Notes under the pieces: generated by a model
Seen by the model: only the letters and a program-made list of their open reading frames with translations
Told to the model about the DNA's origin: nothing
The model's database searches: none
Shown here: positions 11,195 through 24,766 of the stretch, piece by piece
How positions within the stretch are numbered: position 1 is the stretch's first letter
How the letters are laid out: every line of letters begins with the position of its first letter
Source: Pectobacterium wasabiae CFBP 3304
Lineage (GTDB): Bacteria > Pseudomonadota > Gammaproteobacteria > Enterobacterales > Enterobacteriaceae
DNA: 64,000 nucleotides
Assembly: GCF_001742185.1 (NCBI RefSeq)
Contig: NZ_CP015750.1
Location: 1,736,001 to 1,800,000, forward strand
Reading direction: 5' to 3'
Made by a program: the position numbers and the translations under genes

Positions 11195-12163
11195 ATGAGT
11201 TCTCAATCTATCGCGGCAAAACGCTGGTTCAGCAAAGAGTGGTTACTGGAGCAGAAATCGCTGATCGCGCTCCTGATCCTGATTGCGGTTGTTTCTGCCA
11301 TGAGCCCTAACTTTTTCACCCTGAATAACCTGTTCAATATTCTCCAGCAGACATCGGTTAACGCCATTATGGCCGTCGGTATGACGCTGGTGATTCTGAC
11401 CTCGGGAATCGACTTATCGGTGGGTTCACTGTTGGCACTCACCGGTGCTGTCGCGGCTTCCATCGTTGGGCTTGAAGTGAATGCGCTGGTGGCAGTATTT
11501 GGTGCACTGGCACTGGGCGCGCTGATTGGCGCCGGCACGGGTGTCATCGTTTCCAAAGGCAAAGTGCAGGCATTTATCGCTACGCTGGTCATGATGCTGT
11601 TACTGCGTGGTGTAACGATGGTTTATACCAACGGTAGCCCGGTTAATACCGGTTTTTCCGATGTGGCAGATGCTTTTGGCTGGTTCGGTATCGGTCGCCC
11701 GTTGGGTATTCCGACGCCAATCTGGATCATGGCTATCGTCTTCGCTGCAACCTGGTACATGCTGCACCACACGCGCCTGGGGCGCTATATCTATGCGCTG
11801 GGCGGTAATGAATCCGCGACCCGTTTGTCCGGTATCAGCGTGGATAAAATCAAGATTATTGTCTATTCCCTGTGTGGGCTGCTGTCTGCTCTTGCGGGAA
11901 TTATCGAAGTTGCACGTTTGTCCTCTGCACAGCCTACCGCGGGTACAGGGTATGAACTGGATGCCATCGCCGCGGTGGTATTGGGCGGCACCAGTCTGGC
12001 AGGAGGCAAGGGGCGTATTGTAGGCACGTTGATCGGCGCACTGATCCTTGGTTTCCTCAACAACGGACTGAATTTATTAGGTGTTTCTTCTTACTACCAA
12101 ATGATCGTCAAAGCAGTCGTCATTTTGCTGGCGGTTCTGGTAGATAACAAAAGCAGTAAATAA
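11195..12163 (+). CDS. rbsC: Ribose ABC transporter permease RbsC
   Basis: Membrane channel of the ribose importer, 322 residues with about eight to ten hydrophobic segments. The start at 11195 (MSSQSIAAKRWF) follows the rbsA stop; a longer frame from 11156 overlaps rbsA and adds non-family sequence. Conserved CUT2 permease features include GMTLVILTSGIDLSVGS and ELDAIAAVVLGGTSLAGGKG. It sits between rbsA and rbsB in the usual order. Confidence 0.96.
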   Translation: MSSQSIAAKRWFSKEWLLEQKSLIALLILIAVVSAMSPNFFTLNNLFNILQQTSVNAIMAVGMTLVILTSGIDLSVGSLLALTGAVAASIVGLEVNALVAVFGALALGALIGAGTGVIVSKGKVQAFIATLVMMLLLRGVTMVYTNGSPVNTGFSDVADAFGWFGIGRPLGIPTPIWIMAIVFAATWYMLHHTRLGRYIYALGGNESATRLSGISVDKIKIIVYSLCGLLSALAGIIEVARLSSAQPTAGTGYELDAIAAVVLGGTSLAGGKGRIVGTLIGALILGFLNNGLNLLGVSSYYQMIVKAVVILLAVLVDNKSSK

Positions 12164-12188
12164 CCTTCATTCACACAGGAATTGAGTT

Positions 12189-13076
12189 ATGAATATGAAA
12201 AAGCTGGCTACTCTGGTTTCCGCTGTTGCGCTGAGCGCGACTGTCAGTGCTAATGCCTTGGCCAAAGATACGGTTGCTCTGGTGGTTTCTACGCTGAATA
12301 ACCCGTTCTTTGTTTCCATGAAAGAGGGGGCACAGAAAGAAGCTGACAAACTGGGCTATGAGTTGATTGTGCTGGATTCTCAGAATAACCCTGCGAAAGA
12401 ACTGGCTAACGTTCAGGATTTAACGGTACGCGGCACCAAAGTGTTGCTGATCAACCCGACTGACTCTGATGCAGTAGGCAATGCAATCAAAATGGCCAAT
12501 CAGGCCAAGATCCCGGTTATTACGCTGGACCGTGTCGCTAGCAGTGGTGAAGTTGTCAGCCACGTTGCTTCTGATAACGCTTTCGGCGGTAAAGTTGCCG
12601 GTGATTTCATTGCCAAAAAATTGGGTGAAGGTGCCAAGGTGATTCAGTTAGAAGGGATCGCAGGAACTTCTGCCGCACGTGAGCGTGGGGCGGGTTTCAT
12701 GAAATCTGCTGAGAAAAATAAATTCGCTATGCTGGCAAGCCAACCGGCTGACTTCGATCGTACTAAAGGGTTGAACGTGATGCAGAACCTGCTGACTGCA
12801 CACCCTGACGTTCAGGCGGTATTTGCACAGAACGACGAAATGGCGTTAGGCGCACTGCGTGCACTGCAAACCGCAGGCAAAACCGATGTGCTGGTTGTGG
12901 GCTTTGACGGTACTCAAGACGGCGTGAAAGCCGTTGAGTCAGGCAAGCTGGCTGCTACGGTGGCTCAGCGTCCAGACCAGATCGGTGTAATTGGTATCGA
13001 AACGGCTGCGAAAGTGCTGAAAGGTGAAAAAACGCAGGCCATCATTCCAGTTGACCTGAAGCTGGTAGCTAAATAA
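12189..13076 (+). CDS. rbsB: D-ribose periplasmic binding protein RbsB
   Basis: Periplasmic ribose receptor for the RbsAC importer and, in E. coli, for Trg chemotaxis. It is 295 residues with a signal peptide of about 25 residues ending ANALA, followed by [16 protein letters not shown]. Ligand-pocket segments [26 protein letters not shown] and [15 protein letters not shown] are present. The gene follows rbsC by 25 bp. A 271-bp repeat begins 8 bp after its stop, separating it from rbsK. Confidence 0.97.
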   Translation: MNMKKLATLVSAVALSATVSANALAKDTVALVVSTLNNPFFVSMKEGAQKEADKLGYELIVLDSQNNPAKELANVQDLTVRGTKVLLINPTDSDAVGNAIKMANQAKIPVITLDRVASSGEVVSHVASDNAFGGKVAGDFIAKKLGEGAKVIQLEGIAGTSAARERGAGFMKSAEKNKFAMLASQPADFDRTKGLNVMQNLLTAHPDVQAVFAQNDEMALGALRALQTAGKTDVLVVGFDGTQDGVKAVESGKLAATVAQRPDQIGVIGIETAAKVLKGEKTQAIIPVDLKLVAK

Positions 13077-13083
13077 GTAGAAA

Positions 13084-13354
13084 TATACCCTAAATAATTC
13101 GAGTTGCATGACAAAACGTTAAGCGTTTTGAACAACGCTCTGCGTTGACCCTTTAGGGCAAGGCCCATTTATGGCCTTGTAACGCGGTAACCGCACGACA
13201 AATCAGTCTTATAACGATTTGAACAGCGCTAGCGCTGGCCCGAAGGGTGAGGCTCATAAATGAGGCTCATTAATCCCCAGGAGCTTACACAAGTAAGTGA
13301 CTGGGGTGAGTAAGGGCAAACAACGCACAAACAACTTGAAGTATGACGGGTATA
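13084..13354. repeat. MITE-like repeat, family A, copy 1 (in rbs operon)
   Basis: A 271-bp element bounded by imperfect inverted ends: TATACCCTAAATAATTCGAGTTG on the left (13084 on) and the complement of TATACCCGTCATACTTCAAGTTG on the right. The right part (about 13270-13354) has the same core as 34040-34166, including CCCAGGAGCTTACACAAG. The left part holds two related units of about 75 bp in tandem (near 13110-13190 and 13195-13270), which makes this the longest copy. It has no transposase-sized reading frame. It splits rbsDACB from rbsKR. Confidence 0.8.
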
Positions 13355-13415
13355 AAGCAGGGCTCGCGCCACCCGTTTGTGGTGGCGCATTATTAACGTA
13401 GCGGGATTCGACATA

Positions 13416-14342
13416 ATGAAAACGGGTAAGCTGGTGGTGCTGGGCAGTATTAATGCTGACCATATTCTCAATCTTGAGCAATTTCCCCGCCCGGGCGAAA
13501 CGGTGATCGGTGAACAATATAGTGTCGCTTTCGGCGGGAAAGGGGCTAACCAGGCGGTTGCTGCTGGCCGAAGTGGTGCGGATATCGCTTTTATTGCCAG
13601 CGTAGGAAACGATGATATTGGTGCTCGCATTTGTCAGCAGCTATCCAAGGATAACATTGATGTTTCCGCCGTTGAGGCTATCTCTGGGGAAACGACTGGC
13701 GTTGCGCTGATTTTTGTTAACGCTGACGCTGAGAACATGATCGCAATTAACGCTGGCGCGAATGCGGCGGTGACGCCTGATTATCTTCATCGTCATCAGC
13801 AACACATTATTGATGCTTCTGCCTTGCTTATGCAGCTTGAATCGCCGTTGGAAACGGTTATCGAGGCAGCTAAACTGGCGCATGAACACCAAACTAAAGT
13901 GATTCTTAATCCCGCCCCTGCCCGTGAACTGCCTGATGAACTGTTATCGCTGGTCAATATGATCACGCCGAATGAAACTGAAGCACAGTTCCTGACTGGA
14001 ATTACTATTGAGACGGAAGAGGACGCCGCTCGCGCAGCTCGAGTTCTGCATGAGAAAGGTATCGAAACGGTTCTCATCACGCTGGGTAGCCGCGGCGTAT
14101 GGTTGAGTGAAGGTGGTCAAGGGCAGCGTATTCCGGGGTATCGCGTAAAAGCCGTGGATACTATTGCTGCCGGAGACACTTTTAATGGTGCGTTAGTTAC
14201 CGCCTTACTGGAAAACCGACCAATGTCTTCTGCTGTGAAATTCGCTCATGCGGCGGCAGCGATTGCGGTAACTCGCCGGGGCGCTCAACCTTCTGTTCCA
14301 TGGCGTGAAGAGATCGACGCATTTTTGCAAGCTCAGGAGTGA
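13416..14342 (+). CDS. rbsK: Ribokinase RbsK
   Basis: Phosphorylates D-ribose to ribose 5-phosphate with ATP; PfkB-family sugar kinase of 308 residues. The start at 13416 (MKTGKLVVLGSINADHILN) matches the family; the frame extends upstream to 13377 but that part is repeat-adjacent and not conserved. PfkB signatures are GGKGANQAVAAGR near the N-terminus and DTIAAGDTFNGALV with the catalytic aspartate near the C-terminus. It follows rbsB after the inserted repeat and is 3 bp upstream of rbsR. Confidence 0.95.
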   Translation: MKTGKLVVLGSINADHILNLEQFPRPGETVIGEQYSVAFGGKGANQAVAAGRSGADIAFIASVGNDDIGARICQQLSKDNIDVSAVEAISGETTGVALIFVNADAENMIAINAGANAAVTPDYLHRHQQHIIDASALLMQLESPLETVIEAAKLAHEHQTKVILNPAPARELPDELLSLVNMITPNETEAQFLTGITIETEEDAARAARVLHEKGIETVLITLGSRGVWLSEGGQGQRIPGYRVKAVDTIAAGDTFNGALVTALLENRPMSSAVKFAHAAAAIAVTRRGAQPSVPWREEIDAFLQAQE

Positions 14343-14345
14343 TCT

Positions 14346-15341
14346 TTGGCCACCATGAAAGATGTCGCCCGTTTGGCGGGCGTTTCTACTTCTACTGTAT
14401 CTCACGTCATTAATAACAATCGCTTTGTCAGCGATACCATCCGCGAAAAGGTGATGAAGGCCGTTGATGATCTCAACTATGCGCCGTCTGCGCTGGCCAG
14501 AAGTCTGAAAATAAACCAGACCCGCACCATCGGCATGTTGCTCACGGCCAGTAGTAACCCATTTTATGCTGAAGTCGTGCGTGGCGTTGAACGCTGTTGT
14601 TATGAGCGGGGCTATAGCCTGATTCTATGTAACACCGAAGGCGATCGCGACAGAATGAGTCATAGCCTCGAAACGCTGCTGCAAAAGCGGGTCGACGGCG
14701 TATTGCTGATGTGCACTGAAAGCCATCGCCCCTTGCCTGAAATGATGAGTCGCTATCCTTCCGTTCCTATGGTCATGATGGATTGGGCACCTTTTGAAGG
14801 TGTCATGGATGTCATTAAAGATAACTCTTTGCTCGGCGGAGAGATCGCGACCAATTACCTCATTTCTCGCGGATATAAAAAGATAGCCTGCATTGCGGGT
14901 CCGAAAGATAAAACGACAGCCTATAACCGACTGGAGGGCTATCGGCAGGCGATGCAACTCGCTGGGCTATCCGTTCCCGCGGATTATGAGATTTTTGGTG
15001 ATTTTGAATTTGAAACGGGCTATCGCGCGATGCAACAATTATTAGCGCTGGAAGATAAACCCGACGCGGTGTTCACCAGTAACGATGCAATGGCGGTTGG
15101 TGTTTACCACGCACTTTATCAGGCTGGGCTTTCAATCCCTCAAGACATGGCGGTTATTGGTTACGATGATATTGAACTGGCCCGCTATATGTCTCCGCCT
15201 CTTACTACGGTTCACCAACCAAAGGGTGAACTCGGCGAATTAGCGATTGATACGCTGCTTTATCGTCTGGAACATCCAAATACTGAACCTAATGTGTTGG
15301 TGCTGACACCGGAATTAATGGTGCGTCAGTCTGTTCGATAA
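14346..15341 (+). CDS. rbsR: Ribose operon repressor RbsR (TTG start)
   Basis: LacI/GalR-family repressor of the rbs operon, released by ribose. It is 331 residues. The helix-turn-helix is at the very N-terminus ([19 protein letters not shown]) with hinge [11 protein letters not shown], then a periplasmic-binding-protein-like sensor domain including [13 protein letters not shown] and [14 protein letters not shown] start it at the TTG at 14346, because the result aligns residue for residue with E. coli RbsR; an ATG at 14355 would lose three residues. The two palindromes upstream of rbsD are its expected targets. Confidence 0.95.
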   Translation: MATMKDVARLAGVSTSTVSHVINNNRFVSDTIREKVMKAVDDLNYAPSALARSLKINQTRTIGMLLTASSNPFYAEVVRGVERCCYERGYSLILCNTEGDRDRMSHSLETLLQKRVDGVLLMCTESHRPLPEMMSRYPSVPMVMMDWAPFEGVMDVIKDNSLLGGEIATNYLISRGYKKIACIAGPKDKTTAYNRLEGYRQAMQLAGLSVPADYEIFGDFEFETGYRAMQQLLALEDKPDAVFTSNDAMAVGVYHALYQAGLSIPQDMAVIGYDDIELARYMSPPLTTVHQPKGELGELAIDTLLYRLEHPNTEPNVLVLTPELMVRQSVR

Positions 15342-15441
15342 TATTTTGGCTAATAAAACGCTGAAAAATCCCGCATAACGCCGTCTTTTACTGCGCTTTG
15401 CTGAAAAAATCCTCACTCGGAAATTATTTTGCATTTAGCGC

Positions 15442-15469
15442 TTGTCAGCCGCCGAGAAGTCCCTATAAT
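15442..15469 (+). promoter_or_regulatory. rRNA operon promoter P1
   Basis: TTGTCA (15442-15447), 16 bp, TATAAT (15464-15469), followed by a GCGCC discriminator and CACTGACACGG as in E. coli rrn P1. AT-rich sequence just upstream is consistent with an UP element. Confidence 0.93.
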
Positions 15470-15548
15470 GCGCCTCCACTGACACGGCAACAGCGACACG
15501 CGGTTGTAGTGACAGGAAAAAGATTTACTAAAGGCGGTCAGTAATGAC

Positions 15549-15576
15549 TTGACTTTAAAGCGGATTAGCATAGTAT
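15549..15576 (+). promoter_or_regulatory. rRNA operon promoter P2
   Basis: TTGACT (15549-15554), 16 bp, TAGTAT (15571-15576), about 107 bp downstream of P1, the usual tandem arrangement in enterobacterial rrn operons. Confidence 0.8.
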
Positions 15577-15607
15577 ATGCAGCCCGCGCCACCGAAGAAG
15601 TGGCACT

Positions 15608-15620
15608 GCTCTTTAACAAT
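15608..15620 (+). promoter_or_regulatory. rrn leader boxA antitermination site
   Basis: TGCTCTTTAACAA matches the boxA consensus recognised by the NusB-NusE complex in rRNA antitermination. Confidence 0.88.
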
Positions 15621-15625
15621 ATAAT

Positions 15626-15645
15626 CAGACAATCTGTGTGGGCAC
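15626..15645 (+). other. 5' arm of the 16S RNase III processing stem
   Basis: This 20-base leader segment is complementary, with one mismatch or wobble, to 17339-17358 just after 16S. Together they would form the long helix that brackets 16S rRNA and is cut by RNase III. Confidence 0.8.
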
Positions 15646-15770
15646 TCACAAGACCGTATCTTAACGATATAAAAAAGTCTTGAAGAGTGAACAACAGTAA
15701 ATTCATTACGAATGAACAGTAACTAATTCTTTGAGCATCGCTGACGAGTTCAGCAAATCAAACAAATCTT

Positions 15771-17313
<1,543 letters not shown>

Positions 17314-17338
17314 CCAAAAAAGATGTGTGTTACGTGAA

Positions 17339-17358
17339 GTGCTCACACAGATTGTCTG
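17339..17358 (+). other. 3' arm of the 16S RNase III processing stem
   Basis: GTGCTCACACAGATTGTCTG, complementary to the leader segment at 15626-15645. Confidence 0.8.
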
Positions 17359-17454
17359 ATGAAAATACTGAGCAAGCGCACCTGTTGATGTCATGAGTGT
17401 AGACTCATGCTGACGCGATAGTACCGGATTTCTGATTCGGTACGGATTTATCGT

Positions 17455-17530
17455 GTCCCCATCGTCTAGAGGCCTAGGACACTGCCCTTTCACGGCTGTA
17501 ACAGGGGTTCGAATCCCCTTGGGGACGCCA
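17455..17530 (+). tRNA. gltT: tRNA-Glu (TTC) in the 16S-23S spacer
   Basis: A 76-nt cloverleaf starting GTCCCCATCGTCTAGAGG with anticodon loop CTTTCAC (anticodon TTC), T-arm GGTTCGAATCC and encoded CCA. A tRNA-Glu spacer is the type found in E. coli rrnB, rrnC, rrnE and rrnG. The exact gene number within this genome cannot be told from the window. Confidence 0.96.
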
Positions 17531-17602
17531 ATCCGATAATGAGTGAAAGACATTATCACCGAATATCTTAAAGATGATTCTTCGGAGTCATGTTTACGAT
17601 AT

Positions 17603-17616
17603 TGCTCTTTAACAAT
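17603..17616 (+). promoter_or_regulatory. Spacer boxA upstream of 23S
   Basis: TGCTCTTTAACAAT, a second boxA between tRNA-Glu and 23S, as in other enterobacterial rrn operons. Confidence 0.85.
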
Positions 17617-17758
17617 CTGGAACAAGCTGAAAATTGAAACATGACAGCTGAACATACAGGACTGCCTTCGGGTAGGTCGTGATGCATCAGTCTGTCAATG
17701 AGTCTCTCAAATAATCGCAGCGCGATGGTGAATCGAAAGAAACATCTTCGGGTTGTGA

Positions 17759-20666
<2,908 letters not shown>

Positions 20667-20788
20667 ACAACACCGAAGGTGTTTTGTGAGATGACTCATA
20701 AGAACGATATTCAGCTTGTTCAAAGATTGGTTCTGATGGTTGTGCGATACAAAAGAGTAAAGCATAACGGTTAGAATGAAACAGAATT

Positions 20789-20908
20789 TGCCTGGCGGCG
20801 ATAGCGCGGTGGTCCCACCTGACCCCATGCCGAACTCAGAAGTGAAACGCCGTAGCGCCGATGGTAGTGTGGGGCTTCCCCATGTGAGAGTAGGGAACTG
20901 CCAGGCAT
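20789..20908 (+). rRNA. rrf: 5S ribosomal RNA
   Basis: 120 nt, beginning TGCCTGGCGGC and ending CTGCCAGGCAT, whose ends pair. The interior CCCACCTGACCCCATGCCGA is the conserved 5S sequence. No distal tRNA follows. Confidence 0.97.
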
Positions 20909-20919
20909 CAACTACATGG

Positions 20920-20949
20920 AAAGCCTCTGTCGAAAGACAGGGGCTTTTT
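20920..20949 (+). terminator. rRNA operon terminator
   Basis: AAAGCCTCTGTC, GAAA loop, GACAGGGGCTTTTT: a strong stem with a T-tract 12 bp after 5S. Confidence 0.93.
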
Positions 20950-21104
20950 GCTATGGGAATTTTGGCAAAATTTAATGGCGGTAATCCTGTGGCTATCCGT
21001 ATAGCATAGTGATTATGCAGCGCAGGGACGATCTTGGGGGGCAGAAATCCATTGTTTACCCGGAAGACCCACCATGTTGGTGTAAATGGCAGATTTCCCG
21101 GCGT

Positions 21105-21626
21105 TTATAGATGGCTATTTTGAAGCCATTGGTGGATAAAATTAACCACCAGCTCTGGTTGATTGATATCAAGCACTGGAAGTATGGTCTCTATCTCAGA
21201 ATCTGCTGCAATCGCGATGACATATTCATCGATCAAATCATGCAACTCTCTGCCCAACGATTGACGAAATAGGGCTATTTTAGCGATTTTTTCGTGTTTA
21301 AAACCCTCAACCAGAACCAAATCGAGAGTTGATGCATCCATTTTTCCTGCCAGATCGTAAATATTGGGTTCTTCCTGGTTAGGTGTTTCCGTCATCAACG
21401 CCCACCTTTCGCTGCTGGCAACAATGGTTTGTGCCGCACCCGCCTTACGCAGTTCGTAACTATCTTTGCCCGGTGTATCAATATCCATCTGATGATGCGT
21501 ATGTTTTATTAATCCGACTCGAATACCCTGATTAGCCAGCAGGGGGATGACGTGCTTAAGTAACGTTGTTTTACCTGTACCGCTATAGGCGACAATAGCG
21601 AGCAAGGGTAAATGATTAGAATTCAC
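21105..21626 (-). CDS. mobB: Molybdopterin-guanine dinucleotide biosynthesis adaptor MobB
   Basis: GTP-binding accessory protein for molybdenum cofactor guanylation, 173 residues. The P-loop AYSGTGKTT is near residue 13, followed by GLIKHTHHQMDIDTPGKDSYELRKAGA, a family signature, and LVLVEGFKHE. The start is a GTG at 21624-21626 and overlaps the end of mobA by 11 bp, so the two are translationally coupled. It is convergent with the rRNA operon. Confidence 0.93.
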   Translation of the reverse strand: MNSNHLPLLAIVAYSGTGKTTLLKHVIPLLANQGIRVGLIKHTHHQMDIDTPGKDSYELRKAGAAQTIVASSERWALMTETPNQEEPNIYDLAGKMDASTLDLVLVEGFKHEKIAKIALFRQSLGRELHDLIDEYVIAIAADSEIETILPVLDINQPELVVNFIHQWLQNSHL

Positions 21627-22206
21627 GGTGTTGATCCTCCCAGTTGGATAAATCTTCAGGCGAATTTAAATTGTGAAAGGTTTCAGGTTTATCGTTGAAT
21701 AAAACAGCTTTTGCTCCGACCTGTTCCATAAATAGCATTAACTTACGGTTTCCGAGATGCAGATAAACTTCCAACGGCTCGATAAGGTTTTTATTGATTA
21801 AGAGTAATGTGGGATGTGAACGTTCTCCGTTTGTGGCATAAGCTGCACTTGCTTCCTCACGTTCTTGCCACAAGCGCTGTACCAGATCAAGGGGAAGTGC
21901 TGGAACATCGCAGGGGACGAATACGACCCATTCGGACGCAGATGCATGTAACCCACTTAGAATACCTGCCAACGGGCCTAAAAAATTAGTATCAAAGTCA
22001 CTAATAATGCGGTACCCGCTTTGTGCATACACATCCTGGTTGCGGTTAGCGCTGATGATGACCTCGTCGACCTGTGTTTTAAGCCTAGATAAGACGTGCA
22101 GATATAGCGGCACACCGTTTAGCGCTATCAGACCTTTATCATGCCCGCCCATGCGTGTTGCACGCCCGCCCGCGAGAATAACGCCTGTAATTATTTCAAT
22201 TGCCAA
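21616..22206 (-). CDS. mobA: Molybdenum cofactor guanylyltransferase MobA (TTG start)
   Basis: Transfers GMP from GTP to molybdopterin to make the MGD form of the cofactor used by enzymes such as nitrate reductase. It is 196 residues. The nucleotidyltransferase signature LAGGRATRMGGHDKG is near the N-terminus, followed by DFDTNFLGPLAGILSGL and FVPCDVPALP. A stop codon lies two codons upstream, so the TTG at 22204-22206 is the only start that keeps the conserved N-terminus. Confidence 0.93.
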   Translation of the reverse strand: MAIEIITGVILAGGRATRMGGHDKGLIALNGVPLYLHVLSRLKTQVDEVIISANRNQDVYAQSGYRIISDFDTNFLGPLAGILSGLHASASEWVVFVPCDVPALPLDLVQRLWQEREEASAAYATNGERSHPTLLLINKNLIEPLEVYLHLGNRKLMLFMEQVGAKAVLFNDKPETFHNLNSPEDLSNWEDQHREF

Positions 22207-22407
22207 TTATCTATGCCCACTTTTCTCTGTATCGAAAGTTTGTAAGGGAGAAACCATACATTATTCTCTGAAAACTTTCATAGAAGACCAAGTTCTTTCC
22301 TCATGTGCGCAAGGCTGTTATTTTTATCGCTATATGCTCAACATTGTTCAAGCTGTTTTCTACTTCTTGAAATTTATTGAGTACAAATCGTTTTTAAGGA
22401 GAAAAAA

Positions 22408-22677
22408 ATGAAATGCCATCGTGTTAATGAGCTGATCGAGTTGCTGCATCCAGCCTGGCAAAAAGAGCCCGATTTAAACCTGGTACAATTTTTACAAAAC
22501 CTTGCACAGGAGGCGGGGTTCGAGGGGCAGTTAAATGAACTGACTGATGATATCCTTATTTACCATCTGAAGATGCGTGATGCAGATAAAGAACAAGTCA
22601 TTCCCGGTTTGAAGAAAGACTACGAGGAAGATTTCAAAACAGCATTGCTTCGTGCCCGTGGGGTTATTAAAGACTAG
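22408..22677 (+). CDS. yihD: YihD family protein (DUF1040)
   Basis: Small soluble protein of 89 residues, nearly identical in layout to E. coli Yih[19 protein letters not shown] at the start, [22 protein letters not shown] in the middle and [17 protein letters not shown] at the end. The function is not established. A good AAGGAG precedes the ATG. It lies between mobA (divergent) and srkA, as in E. coli. Confidence 0.93.
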   Translation: MKCHRVNELIELLHPAWQKEPDLNLVQFLQNLAQEAGFEGQLNELTDDILIYHLKMRDADKEQVIPGLKKDYEEDFKTALLRARGVIKD

Positions 22678-22755
22678 TGGAAAGGAATAACACGTTCATG
22701 ATGCTAACTATTGCACGCCTATATCTTATGTCGCCTCTGACCATTTGTGGCCGCA

Positions 22756-23742
22756 ATGAATAGTTCGGTATTTAATTTCCAGACACTATTCCCAGATCTG
22801 ATCATGGATGCTTTGCTGGATGTTGGGTTGCGCGTTGATTCCGGCCTGACGGCATTAAACAGCTATGAAAACCGGGTGTATCAGTTTGCGGATGAAGATC
22901 GTAAACGATTTGTGGTGAAATTTTATCGCCCGGAACGGTGGAGCGCGGCGCAGATCCAGGAAGAGCATATTTTTGCCCAGCAATTAGCAGAAGATGAAGT
23001 TCCTATTGTCGCGCCCATTTTACTTAATAGGCAGACTCTGAACCTCTATGAAGGATTTCACTTTGCCGTATTCCCCAGTGTGGGTGGTCGGCAGTATGAA
23101 ATGGATAATGAAGACCAGCTAGAGTGGGTCGGACGTTTTCTTGGACGAATTCATCAGACGGGGCAGAAATCGTTATTCTCCGAGCGCCCGACGATTGGGG
23201 TAAATGAATATTTGCATGAACCTTATCGTCTGTTGGAGACATGCTCGCTAATACCGAAAATACATCGACATGATTTTTTACAGGCAACCCGTCAACTGAT
23301 TGATACAGTTGAGACTTATTGGCACAGCGACTGGCGTCCATTGCGTCTGCATGGGGATTGTCACTCAGGAAATATTTTGTGGCGTGACGGCCCGCTATTT
23401 GTGGATTTGGATGATGCTCGCAATGGCCCGGCAATACAGGATTTATGGATGCTGTTGCATGGCGATCGTCGTGAACAACGCATTCAACTGGATATCTTGT
23501 TAGAAGCCTATAGTGAATTTGCAGATTTTCAGGAGAAAGAGCTCGCGCTGATTGAGCCTCTTCGTGCGATGCGGCAGGTTTATTATCTGGCTTGGGTTGC
23601 GCGTCGTTGGGAAGACCCTGCTTTTCCGAAAAGCTTCCCTTGGATGACGGATGCCGATTTTTGGTTGAAGCAGACGGCAATATTTATTGGGCAAACTCGG
23701 CTGTTGCAGGAGCCTCCTCTACAGCTAATGCCAATGTACTGA
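22756..23742 (+). CDS. srkA: Stress response serine/threonine kinase SrkA (YihE)
   Basis: Cytoplasmic protein kinase of the aminoglycoside-phosphotransferase fold that counteracts stress-induced death (Cpx-linked in E. coli). It is 328 residues from the ATG at 22756; a GTG at 22747 would add three. The catalytic loop is LRLHGDCHSGNILW and the metal-binding motif is FVDLDDARNGP. GLTALNSYENRVYQF and RFVVKFYRPERW are conserved near the N-terminus. It is 24 bp upstream of dsbA, and the two form an operon in E. coli. Confidence 0.94.
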   Translation: MNSSVFNFQTLFPDLIMDALLDVGLRVDSGLTALNSYENRVYQFADEDRKRFVVKFYRPERWSAAQIQEEHIFAQQLAEDEVPIVAPILLNRQTLNLYEGFHFAVFPSVGGRQYEMDNEDQLEWVGRFLGRIHQTGQKSLFSERPTIGVNEYLHEPYRLLETCSLIPKIHRHDFLQATRQLIDTVETYWHSDWRPLRLHGDCHSGNILWRDGPLFVDLDDARNGPAIQDLWMLLHGDRREQRIQLDILLEAYSEFADFQEKELALIEPLRAMRQVYYLAWVARRWEDPAFPKSFPWMTDADFWLKQTAIFIGQTRLLQEPPLQLMPMY

Positions 23743-23766
23743 AATTAAATGGAGAGAGTTAAATTT

Positions 23767-24390
23767 ATGAAAAGATTATGGCTTGCGCTGATTGGCGTCG
23801 TTCTGGCATTTAGTGCTTCTGCTGCAGAATTTTCTGATGGTAAGCAATATGTAGAATTAGATAAACCAGCAACTCAAGAGCCTCAGGTTCTCGAGTTTTT
23901 CTCATTCTATTGCCCGCATTGTTATCAGTTTGAACAGGTTTATCACGTTCCGGATGCAGTAAAAAAAGCACTGCCAGAAGGGACGAAGATGACACGTTAT
24001 CACGTGGACTTCTTGGGCCCATTGGGTAAAAACCTGACTCAGGCTTGGGCTGTTGCCATGGCGCTGGGTGTAGAAGATAAAGTTACTCCGCTGATGTTTG
24101 ACGCTGTTCAGAAAACACAGACCGTACAAAAACCAGAAGATATTCGCGCAGTCTTTGTTAACGCCGGTGTGACTGCGGAAGAATTTGATAGTGCTCTGAA
24201 TAGCTTTGTTGTGAAATCTCTGGTTGCTCAGCAGGAAAAAGCGGCGGCAGATTTACAATTACGCGGCGTTCCAGCGATGTTCGTTAATGGTAAATATATG
24301 ATCAAGAACGATGGTCTTGATACTAGCTCAATGGACGCTTACGTAAAACAGTATGCTGATGTGGTGAAATTTCTCATTACTAAGAAGTAA
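23767..24390 (+). CDS. dsbA: Periplasmic thiol:disulfide oxidoreductase DsbA
   Basis: Introduces disulfide bonds into exported proteins and is reoxidised by DsbB. It is 207 residues from the ATG at 23767, with a signal peptide of about 19-20 residues ending SASAA. The redox motif CPHC occupies precursor positions 49-52, and the cis-proline loop is [12 protein letters not shown]. In soft-rot bacteria DsbA is needed to fold secreted pectinases and cellulases; that role here is inferred. Confidence 0.96.
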   Translation: MKRLWLALIGVVLAFSASAAEFSDGKQYVELDKPATQEPQVLEFFSFYCPHCYQFEQVYHVPDAVKKALPEGTKMTRYHVDFLGPLGKNLTQAWAVAMALGVEDKVTPLMFDAVQKTQTVQKPEDIRAVFVNAGVTAEEFDSALNSFVVKSLVAQQEKAAADLQLRGVPAMFVNGKYMIKNDGLDTSSMDAYVKQYADVVKFLITKK

Positions 24391-24399
24391 TCACTTATG

Positions 24400-24427
24400 A
24401 GCCATGCGGGTTAACCGCATGGCTTTA
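24400..24427 (+). terminator. Terminator after dsbA
   Basis: AGCCATGCGG, GTTA, ACCGCATGGCTTTAT just downstream of dsbA: a 10-bp stem with a short T-run. Confidence 0.8.
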
Positions 24428-24766
24428 TACCTTCAAGACGTTCACTCTCTTATCTTTTATATCTCACCGTCTACAATCTCTATTTATCTTTTTGTTTATA
24501 TCCACAAACTGGATGACGGTTTATCATTCCTCAAAAATAAATGATTTATATTATAACCTAATGAAATTAATGAATATAAAATAAATCCATTAGATAAAAG
24601 GAGAAATTAATAATTACGCGAATAAAACTACTCACAAACTTATCCACAGGAAGATCTTGCGAAGATCCATGCAAAATCAACCAATATCTTACGTTAAGGA
24701 TCGTCTCTTCCTTCGACCTATGGCATGCTTAGTGCTATGACAGACTAACAACGATCACGGCAGGTT
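24428..24766. other. AT-rich polA upstream region
   Basis: No gene is seen in this interval; the yihF and yihG genes found here in E. coli are absent. The sequence is very AT-rich from about 24540 to 24610 and holds a consensus DnaA box and a near match. Confidence 0.6.
24640..24648 (+). promoter_or_regulatory. DnaA box upstream of polA
   Basis: TTATCCACA, an exact consensus DnaA box, about 120 bp upstream of the polA start. ATATCCACA near 24498 is a one-mismatch relative. DnaA is reported to stimulate polA expression in E. coli; binding here is inferred. Confidence 0.6.

Noticed and set aside
13229..13630. Minus-strand frames across the repeat before rbsK
   Set aside because: They run through the repeat into antisense rbsK; similar frames appear in the other copies only because the repeat is shared.
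23024..23680. 218-aa minus-strand open frame
   Set aside because: Antisense to srkA, which has intact kinase motifs.
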